From: Delftia sp. PS-11
Lineage (GTDB): Bacteria > Pseudomonadota > Gammaproteobacteria > Burkholderiales > Burkholderiaceae_C
Direction: 5' to 3'
Assembly (NCBI RefSeq): GCF_029870285.1
Contig: NZ_JACSYA010000003.1
Location: 191,812-255,811 of the forward strand
Length of the DNA: 64,000 nt
A model generated the notes under the pieces. It did not search any database and had not been told where the DNA came from. It saw only the letters and a list, made by a program, of their open reading frames with translations. Positions 9,407 to 17,959 of this stretch are shown here, one piece after another; positions within the stretch are counted from its first letter, which is position 1, and each line of letters begins with the position of its first letter. The position numbers were made by a program, and so were the translations under genes.

Positions 9407-9850
9407 TCAGTCTGCATACCAGCGCATCGGAAATCTCCACTGATAGGTGTTGAGGATTTCGTGATTGCTGAGCCGGATGCTGATATGTGTGTACTGGCCT
9501 CTGGTATTCATCGTGATGGCTACGGATTGTGGTGGGGAATACGCAGTACCAAACTGCGATCCTGGATTTGCAAGTGTCCATAAATCCAAGCTGCTGCCGC
9601 AAAGGACATCTTGAGCATCATTGTCATGCCTCACAGACACATTGGCACATAGAAGCTGGAAGTCATGTACCCCCGGAGGGCTTGAAACTACTTTGATCGA
9701 AGAGCCGTTGGATGCAGCGTTTCTGAGCGTCTGCAAAGATCCTGCGGTAGGGTTGCCATTGGCATCATGGGCATAGACCAGCGTCCATGCGTAGGAGTTG
9801 CTTGCCAGAAGAATGAGCGATGCAGCAGAGATGATTTTTGAGATTTTCAT
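9407..9850 (-). CDS. Predicted secreted protein of unknown function
   Basis: I do not recognise this 147-residue protein. It opens with a clear signal peptide (MKISKIISAASLILLASNSYA, cleavage likely after SYA at residue 21). The mature part is small and polar, has two cysteines (CANVS and VLCGSS) that could pair in the periplasm, and ends in an aromatic tail (YQWRFPMRWYAD). DNA before its start is much AT-richer than the flagellar genes. It stands alone between motA and the glycosylation island, with long non-coding gaps on both sides, and may be an insertion. Confidence 0.6.
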   Translation of the reverse strand: MKISKIISAASLILLASNSYAWTLVYAHDANGNPTAGSLQTLRNAASNGSSIKVVSSPPGVHDFQLLCANVSVRHDNDAQDVLCGSSLDLWTLANPGSQFGTAYSPPQSVAITMNTRGQYTHISIRLSNHEILNTYQWRFPMRWYAD

Positions 9851-10430
9851 GAAAATGCAATTTGTAAAATTTGAGATTTAATTGTATATGCACAAATTTG
9901 GTGCTTGCAAGTGGTAGGTGATGTTGCCACTGATTTTTTATGTTTCGCAAAGCTGTTCAGGGGCATTGCTGCACAAACAGCCTACTCTGGGGAAATCTCC
10001 TGATCACAGGGTTTGGCGTGTCCTTGGAGATGCGCCTACCCCCTGAAAAACGAAAAACTCGAATCTCGCCATCCACAGGTTGGAGAGTGCAAACAGCGTC
10101 ACGATCTGCACCGTATTCTTCTTGGGCATCGGTCGTGATGCGGCTTGATGTGCTCAAACTGTCCTGTGCGGCATCCGTAGCAGCTCACCGCAGTGCTGCG
10201 CGTGATGCTGTCCGCCTGTGGCGATCCTTGTCAGGCCCACGATCGTTGTGAACATGGCGCTATGTGCTATGAGTCAAACTACAGGGTGCCCCGCCGCTTA
10301 TTTCTCGCCATCACCCCCCCTGGCTTCATGGTCCAATGATCGGGAAGCTGCCGGGTGTGCGTCCATGTGCATGCATCCGTCGCATCCGGCTAGCTGGCAC
10401 AGGCATTGAAACACTTCTTCTCAGCTACTT
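9851..10430. other. Non-coding gap before the accessory island
   Basis: No gene is supported in these 580 bases. Base composition shifts from AT-rich (about 9840-9950) to mixed. A stretch near 9958-9990 looks faintly like an insertion-sequence end, but I found no partner repeat. Promoter elements for the genes starting at 10431 should lie here; none is clear. Confidence 0.45.
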
Positions 10431-12080
10431 ATGTCGTCCCTTCCTTCCGGCGAGAACTCAGAAACCCCCCCCGTCGTGCTGCAGGAGCTTGAGCAGATTC
10501 ACCGGCAAATTCTGGGCAACGAGTTCGTTCCTGCTCTCGCCGCTCTGGCGCAGCTCGTTGCGCGTGACATGCGTAACCCGAGGCTGTGGCTCTACATCGG
10601 CCTGGCCTACACCCGCATGGGCAACTGGAAGCCGGCCATCAGTGCGCTGGAGACCGTGCTGCAGATCAATCCCCAGGAGGCCCAGGCCAAGCACCTGCTG
10701 GCCCTGGCCCTGTTCAGCACGGGGCGCCAGCAGGAGGCTGGCGACCTGATCGACAAGGTGGTCAAGGGCAGCCATTTCGGGCCCCATTGGCTGATGCGCG
10801 CCTATATCCATTCACACACCAGCAGCGATCCCTTGAGGGCTCTGGAAGTGGCACGTGACTGGGGCAAGCGCTTTGCAGACCCGCTCACGCGGCAGGCCCG
10901 CCCGCTCAAGGTGGCTGACCGCAGCCCGCGCAAAAAGCTCAAGGTGGGTTACGTCACTGCGGACTTCCGCGAGCACTCGGTTGCGTTTTTCATGCAGCCT
11001 GTGCTGGCCCACCATGACCATGCCAACTTCGAGGTGCACGTCTATTCCAACGGGCCTGTCGATCGAGTCACCATCCTCATGCATAGCATGGTGCCCCACT
11101 GGCATGACATCCAGCACCTGTCCGACGAGGAGGTGTACGAGCAGATTCGGGCACAAGGCATTGATGTACTGGTTGATTTGTCAGGCTTCACGCATGGCCA
11201 CCGCCTGGGTGTGTTCGCGCGCCGCGCCGCGCCGGTGCAGGTCACCTGGCTGGGCTACATGCAGACCCTGGGCATGAAGGCCATGGACTACCGCCTGGTC
11301 GATGCAGGTAATGCGCCGCCCAGCCATGCGCCTTATTATTCCGAGGCGCTGTTTCATCTCCACTGCATGGCCAGCTATGCACCGCCAGTCTATGCGCCAC
11401 TGTGCGAACAGCCACCCATGCTGCGCAATGGCTATCCGACGTTGGTTTCGCTCAACAGCTCAGCCAAGATCACCGATGACATGTTGCGGGTCTGGGCCCG
11501 CATCTTGCAGTTGCGCGAAGATGCGCAGCTGATCATCATGGTCAAGGAAGAGAATGCCGACGCTGCCCAGTCGCATATGCAGCCCCGCGTGGAAGCGGCA
11601 GGCATGCCGCTGGACCGTGTATCCGTGCTGCACCAGCAGCCACTGAATCAGTTCATGGAGATGGGACATATTGCCGACATTGCTTTGGACACTTCCCCTA
11701 TCTCGGGTGGTACCACCACCTTGCATGCACTGTGGATGGGGGTGCCTCTGGTCACACTGGATGCAGAGCGTGGCGTGGATGCATCGACCGCACGAACCCT
11801 GCAAGGCCTGGGTTTTGGCGGTGAAATTGCACAGAGCGTGGATGAGTATGTGCAGGCAGCGCTCAACCTGATGGCTGACCCTGAGCGGCTGCAGCAGCAC
11901 CGACTGACAGCGCGTGAAAAGTTGCGACAGAGCGTGTTAATGGACTATCGTGCCCGTACGGCGGAATTGGAAAAAGCTTATCGCCTGATGTGGCTCAATT
12001 ACCTGGGAGGCCACCGCCGCCACCTGAACGTGGACGTGGATCTGGATTCCTTGCTCGCTGATATGGACGCCTCCGTATGA
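10431..12080 (+). CDS. GT41-like (O-GlcNAc transferase/SPINDLY type) glycosyltransferase with TPR N-terminus
   Basis: The 549-residue protein has tetratricopeptide-like helices in the first 140 residues (for example LWLYIGLAYTRMGNWKPAI) and then a two-lobed glycosyltransferase of the O-GlcNAc transferase family. Family-like segments are KKLKVGYVTADFREHSVAFF, IDVLVDLSGFTHGHR, APVQVTWLGYMQTLG and the nucleotide-sugar site SGGTTTLHALWMGVPLVTL. These enzymes transfer a sugar to Ser/Thr of proteins. Next to flagellin genes the likely target is flagellin, by inference. No good Shine-Dalgarno precedes ATG 10431. It overlaps the aminotransferase gene by 4 bases. Confidence 0.85.
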   Translation: MSSLPSGENSETPPVVLQELEQIHRQILGNEFVPALAALAQLVARDMRNPRLWLYIGLAYTRMGNWKPAISALETVLQINPQEAQAKHLLALALFSTGRQQEAGDLIDKVVKGSHFGPHWLMRAYIHSHTSSDPLRALEVARDWGKRFADPLTRQARPLKVADRSPRKKLKVGYVTADFREHSVAFFMQPVLAHHDHANFEVHVYSNGPVDRVTILMHSMVPHWHDIQHLSDEEVYEQIRAQGIDVLVDLSGFTHGHRLGVFARRAAPVQVTWLGYMQTLGMKAMDYRLVDAGNAPPSHAPYYSEALFHLHCMASYAPPVYAPLCEQPPMLRNGYPTLVSLNSSAKITDDMLRVWARILQLREDAQLIIMVKEENADAAQSHMQPRVEAAGMPLDRVSVLHQQPLNQFMEMGHIADIALDTSPISGGTTTLHALWMGVPLVTLDAERGVDASTARTLQGLGFGGEIAQSVDEYVQAALNLMADPERLQQHRLTAREKLRQSVLMDYRARTAELEKAYRLMWLNYLGGHRRHLNVDVDLDSLLADMDASV

Positions 12081-13246
12081 CCGCTCGAGAAGCTGCTGAT
12101 CCTGTTCATGACTGGGTACCATTGTTGGTACCCGACATGCCATCTCCGCAGACACTGATGCCATGGCTTGAGCGGATGCATGCCGCCAGGCACTATTCCA
12201 ACTTTGGACCTCTGGTCAAAGAGCTGGAGGAACGGTTCTCCCTAGGTTTCGGCGTACCTCTGGAGCAGCTGACCACTGTGGCCAATGCCACGCTAGGGCT
12301 GGAGTTGGTGCTGCAGGCATTGGATCTGCCAAAAGGCTCGCATGTCCTTGTGCCTGCATTCACATTTGTGGCTACGGCAACCGCAGTTGTTCGTGCTGGG
12401 CATGTGCCCGTGCTGGCAGATGTTGATCCCGACTGCTGGATGCTGACGCCCTCTATTGCGCGCAGTGCCTGCCATGCTACGCGCATCGACGCCGTGATTC
12501 CGGTGGCCACGTTCGGTATGCCGCATGATATGTTTGCATGGCAGCAATTCGAGCAGGAGACCGGCTTGCCTGTGGTAATCGATGCGGCTGCCGCATATGG
12601 CAGTCAGTCGTTACAGGGCGCACAGTGCACTCTGGTCTTCAGTCTGCATGCGACGAAAAGTCTGCCTGCCGGCGAAGGTGGGCTGGTCATTTCCACACGT
12701 CCCGGACTGGCTGCGCGCGTGCGGCAGCTTTCCAACTTCGGTATCAATCTTGACCCCGATGCTGGCATGCCTGTAGGAGCGTTGGCAGATATTGGATCCA
12801 ATGCCAAGATGAGTGAATACCATGCTGCAATTGCTCTGGCGTCGCTGCAGGTTTGGGAAGATCATGCACGGCAGCGGCGTGCGCTGCAAGCGGAATTCAT
12901 GGCAGAACTCGATGAATCCAGCGGCCATCGTCTGGTTTGGCAAGCCCAAGGGGCTGGCGGTGCTTTGATGGCCCCTTCCCTGCTGTGTGCAAGGCTTCAC
13001 AATCAGGCGGCTCGACAAGCATTGGAGCATCGTTGTCAGCAGGGTCGCATCATGGTTCGGCGTTGGTACCAGCCTTTGCTACAGCAAATGCCAGCCTTGG
13101 CATCTGTGGTCAAAGTTCTGGATACATGCCATGCTGATGAACTGGCTGCCACTTTGTTAGGTATGCCTTTTTTTCTAGGAATGACACAGGCCCAACGCAA
13201 GCTGATTCAGCTCGCCGTAAGCACGAGTAAAAAAGACTTGGCTTGA
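12077..13246 (+). CDS. DegT/DnrJ/EryC1/StrS-type sugar aminotransferase
   Basis: PLP-dependent enzymes of this family put an amino group on a nucleotide-linked keto-sugar. The 389-residue protein shows the fold markers ANATLGLELVLQAL, VLVPAFTFVATATAV, a cofactor-binding Asp (VVIDAAAAYGS, D169) and the Schiff-base lysine K194 (SLHATKSLPAGEGG). It begins inside the end of the glycosyltransferase gene (ATGA), so the two are translationally coupled. The substrate cannot be told from sequence. In this setting it would make the amino sugar to be attached to flagellin. Confidence 0.85.
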   Translation: MTAREAADPVHDWVPLLVPDMPSPQTLMPWLERMHAARHYSNFGPLVKELEERFSLGFGVPLEQLTTVANATLGLELVLQALDLPKGSHVLVPAFTFVATATAVVRAGHVPVLADVDPDCWMLTPSIARSACHATRIDAVIPVATFGMPHDMFAWQQFEQETGLPVVIDAAAAYGSQSLQGAQCTLVFSLHATKSLPAGEGGLVISTRPGLAARVRQLSNFGINLDPDAGMPVGALADIGSNAKMSEYHAAIALASLQVWEDHARQRRALQAEFMAELDESSGHRLVWQAQGAGGALMAPSLLCARLHNQAARQALEHRCQQGRIMVRRWYQPLLQQMPALASVVKVLDTCHADELAATLLGMPFFLGMTQAQRKLIQLAVSTSKKDLA

Positions 13247-13443
13247 ATGTTTATGTGAAATTATTGGATGGAATGTGCAGATAAATGAAAGAAATATGAT
13301 TTCGTTGCACATATTTCTATGTCAAAGATATTTGATCTGTCTCAGGAAACAGTGATCTTTGACTTTTATTTTTGTTTCATTTGCGTCATTATCTCTGTTC
13401 ATTAAAAATATTTCTCATAGAAACGATATTTTGAAAGAAAAAT

Positions 13444-14571
13444 ATGAATACATCTGTGGCTGATAATGTGGAATACGGGATTCCTCCAAGAGCATATTGC
13501 TCATCTGAATATTATGCGGAAGAATTGAGTAATATTTTTTCTAAAAATTGGCTTTTTGCTGGCCTGATGTTGGAGCTTGAAGGGAAGAAGCATTATGGTG
13601 TTCGGTTGGGTAACACTGAAATTATTTTGCAGCGTGATGAGCAAGGGAAACCGCGAGCATTTCTGAATGTTTGTACTCATCGCCATGCAAAATTGTGCGA
13701 TCCTGGGGCACATAAAGGTCCTATACGCTGCCCCTACCACAGTTGGGTATTTGATCGGCAAGGCATTCCTTCTGGAATTCCGCAGAAGAAATCCTTTCCT
13801 TTGGTCATGGAGTTTCCTGAAAAATTCCGCCTGACGGAATTTTCGTGTGAGGTAGTTGGGCAATTTATATTTGTGCGAATTTCGCCGCAAGGACCTGGTC
13901 TACGTGAGTACCTTGGCAATCAATATGATTTCCTGGAGCGTGCCAGCAATGGAATGAATGGTGTACTTGATGAATTCCATGCAGACGTAGATGCCAACTG
14001 GAAAGTGGTCATCGAAAATTCATTGGAGGGTTATCATGTTCCGGCTGTTCATACTAGAACCTTCGGCCAAGTTGATGGGATGAGTCGAGAGGAAGCTGCA
14101 CCGATCTTCTTTCTGGATGATCCATTGCATAGCCACTTGGAACATGCTGCTAACCCAGACTGGGTGAGTCGGTTTGCACGTATGGGGAAAAAAATTGGTC
14201 AATGGCCATGGCGCTTTGAACACTACACCCATCACCTGATTTTCCCCAACTTGACTGTTACATCTTTTATGGGGTATAGCTTTCACGTGCAGCGTTTTGA
14301 CCCCATTTCGGTAAACCGGACACAAGTGCATTCGAGGACAGTTGGTGTCAATTTTTCGGATGGAACCGAGGCGGGAGCAAAGATGATGGAGCGCATCTAT
14401 ATGGATGGCCATTCATTTACTCGGAAGGTCTTTGCCGAGGATGGCGGTATTTGTAAAAAAATACAAGACGGTGTTGAGCAAGCATCTCGATACGCAATTC
14501 TTGGAGAGGGTATTGAAGATCGAGTTCGTCATTTTCAAAAAGCATATCAATCCATGAATATGGGTGAATAA
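13444..14571 (+). CDS. Rieske [2Fe-2S] non-heme iron oxygenase, alpha-subunit type
   Basis: The 375-residue protein has a Rieske domain with C77-x-H79 and C96-P-Y-H99, then a catalytic domain with the mononuclear iron motif around NSLEGYHVPAVH (E195, H198, H203); a later acidic residue near FAEDGGICKKIQDG may complete the triad. Such enzymes hydroxylate or demethylate small molecules using electrons from a reductase, which is not encoded nearby. The gene is markedly AT-rich against the flagellar genes, suggesting transfer, and lies 197 bases after the aminotransferase. The substrate is unknown; by context it may oxidise a sugar or its acyl group. Confidence 0.85.
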   Translation: MNTSVADNVEYGIPPRAYCSSEYYAEELSNIFSKNWLFAGLMLELEGKKHYGVRLGNTEIILQRDEQGKPRAFLNVCTHRHAKLCDPGAHKGPIRCPYHSWVFDRQGIPSGIPQKKSFPLVMEFPEKFRLTEFSCEVVGQFIFVRISPQGPGLREYLGNQYDFLERASNGMNGVLDEFHADVDANWKVVIENSLEGYHVPAVHTRTFGQVDGMSREEAAPIFFLDDPLHSHLEHAANPDWVSRFARMGKKIGQWPWRFEHYTHHLIFPNLTVTSFMGYSFHVQRFDPISVNRTQVHSRTVGVNFSDGTEAGAKMMERIYMDGHSFTRKVFAEDGGICKKIQDGVEQASRYAILGEGIEDRVRHFQKAYQSMNMGE

Positions 14572-14592
14572 TAGTTTTAAGCAATTTATTTT

Positions 14593-14769
14593 ATGATAAT
14601 GAGTGATTATCAAATGATGCAAGAAAAATCAACACATATGGCTCGTAAAAAGTTGCTTGATATTTATCAGCAATGTCAAAAAAATCGCTATGCATTTTTT
14701 TCTTCAAATATTACCGATATTATTCATGATGCTCAGCCGCTGCGAGTAGTCCGGTGCGTGTCAAGATAG
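14593..14769 (+). pseudogene. 5' stub of an unknown gene cut off by an insertion sequence
   Basis: An open frame starts at ATG 14593 (or 14599), 21 bases after the Rieske gene. It encodes about 48 native-looking residues (for example KKLLDIYQQCQKNRYAFFSS), then runs into IS-derived DNA at about 14735-14750 and stops at TAG 14767-14769. Composition is AT-rich like the Rieske gene, so it was probably the next gene of the island. No remainder is visible to the right of the mobile elements, so the rest seems to have been lost. The function is not recognisable. Confidence 0.5.
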
Positions 14770-15174
14770 TTGTCGCCTGATTCATGCGCGCCGTGGCGTT
14801 TTATTCAGTGCCGATGCCGTCGCCCCAGCCGGTTCTGAGTCCCGCTCCGAATTGAGCTTGACCACCGCAATGTGATCCCAGTTCCTGGTGTGTCTTGCCC
14901 ATCTGGCCGGATGCTCTTGGCGGGCCCGCTGGTACAGCTCATGCCGGTGCTTGAGGATCTGCACATCCTGGCCGCTGTGGCGCTGCGCCGGTGTCACGTA
15001 GCGGATGCCGCTGTGGCGGTGCTCCAAGTTGTACCAATGCACGAATTGCGTAGCCCACGCTCTCGCATCGCTCAGATCGGCAAAGCCGCTCTTGGGGTAT
15101 TCGGGGCGGTATTTGGCCGTTCTGAACAGTGCCTCGACAAACGCGTTGTCATCGCTCACCCGGGGCCGTGAGTA
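14745..15174 (-). mobile_element. IS3-family insertion sequence remnant
   Basis: This segment carries the 3' end of an IS3-family orfB (stop at 14782-14784) and about 35 bases beyond it, where the outer end (near CCGGTGCGTGTCAAG, 14750-14764) should lie. The 5' part of the element is missing at the boundary with the IS5-like element. The left boundary is approximate. Confidence 0.6.
14782..15174 (-). pseudogene. IS3-family transposase OrfB, C-terminal fragment
   Basis: The reading frame encodes about 130 residues of an rve-type integrase: SRPRVSDDNAFVEALF, then KYRPEYP and WYNLEHRHSGIRYVTPAQRH, which is the C-terminal part of the DDE domain including the last Glu (VEALF). The N-terminal two thirds, with the first two catalytic Asp residues, are absent, so it is not functional. 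It is truncated beside the IS5-like element, but that element has intact target duplications, so the truncation probably came first. Confidence 0.85.
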
Positions 15175-15175
15175 A

Positions 15176-16102
15176 GGATTTATCCGTAAAACTACTGCCT
15201 TGAGTCGCCAAAGCGGCGACGCAGGAGCAGTGGATGGCCAAGGCGCACGCCAATTCTTGGGAAGTGACAGACGAGTTCTGGGAACGTGTAGAACCCTTGA
15301 TACCTCAGCCAGTGCGCGACCCCAACAAGCAGTACAAACGAGCAGTTGGAGCAGGTCGCCCTACGAAGCCACCGCGGCTGGTGTTCGAGGCCATCATGTA
15401 TGTGCTGCGCACTGGCTGCCAATGGAAAGCATTGCCTGCTGAGCGCTTCGGCAGCACCAGCGCGATCCATCAAAAATTCATGGTGTGGTCCAAGGCCGGG
15501 TTCTTCGAGGACTTGTGGCGCACGGGTCTGGCCGAGTACGACGATTGCGAAGGCATCGCCTGGCGCTGGCAGAGTATCGACGGGGCGATGTTCAAAGCGC
15601 CGTTGGCCCAAGAGGCAGTGGGACGCAACCCGACAGATCGGGGGAAAAAAGGGCAGCAAGCGCCACTTGCTGGTGGACGGGCGTGGCGTCCCGTTGTCCC
15701 TCGTCGTGACGGGAGCCAACGCGCACGACGTGACGCAACTTGAGGCGGTGTTGTCCTCGTGCATGGTCAAGCGCCCCACACCTGCGCAGCGCCGAAGCAA
15801 GCACCTATGTGCTGATGCGGGCTACCGGGGCAAAAACGCCCTAAAGATCATGCTAGCCCACGGGTACATCCCACACGTGGTGGGCCGCAAGAGCGAAGCA
15901 CAGCGCAAGAAACGCGATCCACAGAAGAAGGCACGCCGCTGGGTAGTGGAGGCATGCCATGGGTGGTTCAACCGATTCCGCAAGCTGCTGGTGCGCTACG
16001 AGAAACTTGAACACACTTTCCTGGCGCTCAACCACCTTGCTGCTGCCATCATCGCCCTGCGCAAGATCGACCTGCCCGTCAACATTATTTACGGATAAAT
16101 CC
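15176..16102 (+). mobile_element. IS5-family (IS427/IS1031-like) insertion sequence, complete ends
   Basis: A 927-bp element is bounded by inverted repeats GGATTTATCCGTAAA (15176-15190) and its complement (16088-16102). A 3-bp direct repeat TAA flanks it (15173-15175 and 16103-16105), matching the TNA-type target duplication known for IS1031-like members. It holds one transposase spread over two frames. The intact ends and duplication suggest a fairly recent insertion. Confidence 0.88.
15234..16098 (+). CDS. IS5-family transposase, split over two frames
   Basis: The first frame (15234-15743, AGGAG before the ATG) gives the N-terminal domain (WERVEPLIPQ, GCQWKALPAERFG) and the first catalytic Asp (SIDGAMFKAPL). 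The rest of the DDE domain lies in another frame up to 16098: LLVDGRGVPLSLVVTGANAHD, then CADAGYRGK (Asp) and RWVVEACHGWFNRFRKL (Glu). The frames meet at G4A6G3 (15641-15653), where a net +1 shift, or loss of one base, gives the full enzyme. This may be programmed slippage, as in other members of this group, or a disabling frameshift. Confidence 0.8.
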
Positions 16103-16124
16103 TAAGTGTTACATGAAAAAGAGA

Positions 16125-17282
16125 TCATGCAGCACTTTCGAGGGGGAGCCAGTCTTTGCGAGGAGTCGCGTAAAGAATGGTGTCGTAAAAATATCCGAAA
16201 TGATGGCGCAGATAGAAAGTATATCCTGGCGCTAGCTCATCAATAGTTTGAGCAATATCAAGAATATCGGTTGCGTAGTGATAACCAGTGACAGCTAAAC
16301 GTGGGCGGTGGCGTTTTAGCAGTTCACTCGCACCGCGTAGTGCTCGTGCTTCAAAGCCTTCTACGTCAAATTTAATGAAGCTTGCTTTCTCTACAAGGCT
16401 ATCAATCGTTACGCAGTCAATGTTAACATTGCCATCTTGTGTGATATGACTGCTCACTGTACCAGTCTTTAAGAAGCGCAAGGTCTGTGGCTTATCGGCA
16501 ACTGCATAAGGGTGTGCATGGAAATTTTCTAGCGGCCAGGGTGTGATGTTCTTTAGGCTAGAGAAGTTATCAGTATCTGGTTCAAATGCATGAATGCTAG
16601 AATAATTCCAGGAAGTGACTGAAAGTAGTTTTTGTATGATGGTGCCTCGGTGTGCGCCGCAGTCTACAAAATCTTCATTTTTTCCTAATACGAAGGTTTT
16701 GCTATCAGAATAGCCAAAGTACTCATGATGACCACCTATTTTTATATCTTTTATCCAGTGGCGATCATATTCTAGGCGTTGTAATAGAACGCCATATAAA
16801 GTTTCTCGACTGAGATCGTCGCCTAGACGATGCGAGAGTTTTATCCAGTCATCTGCACGCTTTAGGGTATTTTCTCTGTAGGTTTGAGTGCTTTCATATA
16901 CTGATGGTGCGTTAAAGCATGCTAGTGCTTGAAGTACATCACGCTGCTCAACGTGTGCATGATGTGCAAGCTCTTTGAAGTAGCACATTGCATAGTTTTG
17001 CTGGGAGAAATCAATTGCAATCGAGTTTTTGGGAAGATTTTTAAAATTTTCCAAAAATTGAGCGGATCTAACAACTGGTATGCCATTAATGTGAGATTTT
17101 GGACTGTAATCGTCAACTGCTAGTATGAAGTTGGCGCCTGCAGATTGAAGGAATTGGAGATGAGTTATGGCTAGACTAGATTCAGGACCAAAAGCAATTA
17201 GAGGTCGATCTTTGATGTCTTGAAATTCTTCTGGATTTTTTTTCTGAGATAGTGATTTAATTAGTTGATTGTATAAACTCAT
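16125..17282 (-). CDS. FkbM-family methyltransferase
   Basis: The 385-residue protein has an N-terminal half of unclear role and a C-terminal SAM-dependent FkbM domain from about residue 200. Visible are motif I (NEDFVDCGAHRGTII), the acidic loop SIHAFEPDTDN and the family block FIKFDVEGFEARALRGA. FkbM enzymes O-methylate sugars and polyketides, and relatives occur in flagellin glycan islands. It is the last gene of the acp-KASIII-SDR-neuD-like operon, 16 bases after the acyltransferase gene. The DNA is AT-rich. Its end lies only about 20 bases from the IS5-like element. Confidence 0.85.
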   Translation of the reverse strand: MSLYNQLIKSLSQKKNPEEFQDIKDRPLIAFGPESSLAITHLQFLQSAGANFILAVDDYSPKSHINGIPVVRSAQFLENFKNLPKNSIAIDFSQQNYAMCYFKELAHHAHVEQRDVLQALACFNAPSVYESTQTYRENTLKRADDWIKLSHRLGDDLSRETLYGVLLQRLEYDRHWIKDIKIGGHHEYFGYSDSKTFVLGKNEDFVDCGAHRGTIIQKLLSVTSWNYSSIHAFEPDTDNFSSLKNITPWPLENFHAHPYAVADKPQTLRFLKTGTVSSHITQDGNVNIDCVTIDSLVEKASFIKFDVEGFEARALRGASELLKRHRPRLAVTGYHYATDILDIAQTIDELAPGYTFYLRHHFGYFYDTILYATPRKDWLPLESAA

Positions 17283-17298
17283 TTTATATCCATGTTTA

Positions 17299-17946
17299 TT
17301 AAAAAGAAAATCGCTTGGCAGGGTTGCCTAGCACAGTGATCCCAGCAGGAATTTTCCCAATTACTACACTTCCCGGGCCGACAGTGACTCCATCACCAAT
17401 CACGGCACGGCTTGTAATGACGCTATTTGGGTGAATGGTGACAAAGTGACCAATCCGTGCCCCCCCTGCGATTGTGCAATGACTATTTATTTGGCACCAG
17501 TTGCCGATTTGTGCATCGTGCCCTATGACCGTGTATTCTTGAATGTGGGTAAATTCACCAATTTGCACATCTACTGAAATTCCGACATGGGGTGTGATGA
17601 TGCAGCCATGGCGCATGTGGGCATGACGATTGACACGTGCGCGTGGATGTACGACCGTAGCAAAGTCGACATGGTGGTCATCGCGCAATGCAGCGGTGTA
17701 TTTGAATCGCTGCTTAGGGTCTCCTAGCGCTGCCAGGAATACGTCCTCTGGGACTGGTTTATAGGTGAGTGGATCGCCAATGATTGGTACGTCGCGTGGT
17801 GTTGCATTGAGTGCATTTGTGCGGCTGTCTAGAAAACCTTTTATTTTGAATAAAGGATTGTCGTCCTCTATGTAGCTTAAAACCTCTCGCCCAAATCCTC
17901 CGGCGCCAACAATCAGTAATGGGCGTCTGGTATCTTTTGATTGCAT
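17299..17946 (-). CDS. NeuD/PglD-type left-handed beta-helix acyltransferase
   Basis: The 215-residue protein has an N-terminal PglD-like domain (PLLIVGAGGFGREVLSYI) that usually binds the sugar nucleotide, then hexapeptide repeats of a left-handed beta helix from about residue 100 (for example GCIITPHVGISVDVQIG, VTVGPGSVVIGKIPAG). Members move acetyl or longer acyl groups onto amino sugars. Because ACP, ketosynthase and reductase genes sit immediately upstream, an acyl-ACP donor such as 3-hydroxyacyl-ACP is plausible here; that is inference. It lies 13 bases after the SDR gene. Confidence 0.85.
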   Translation of the reverse strand: MQSKDTRRPLLIVGAGGFGREVLSYIEDDNPLFKIKGFLDSRTNALNATPRDVPIIGDPLTYKPVPEDVFLAALGDPKQRFKYTAALRDDHHVDFATVVHPRARVNRHAHMRHGCIITPHVGISVDVQIGEFTHIQEYTVIGHDAQIGNWCQINSHCTIAGGARIGHFVTIHPNSVITSRAVIGDGVTVGPGSVVIGKIPAGITVLGNPAKRFSF

Positions 17947-17959
17947 ATGGTTAATTGAA

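Noticed and set aside
9957..10157. Possible IS end or transposase tail
   Set aside because: Only a vague likeness near 9958-9990; no terminal repeat partner, no DDE motif and no target duplication.
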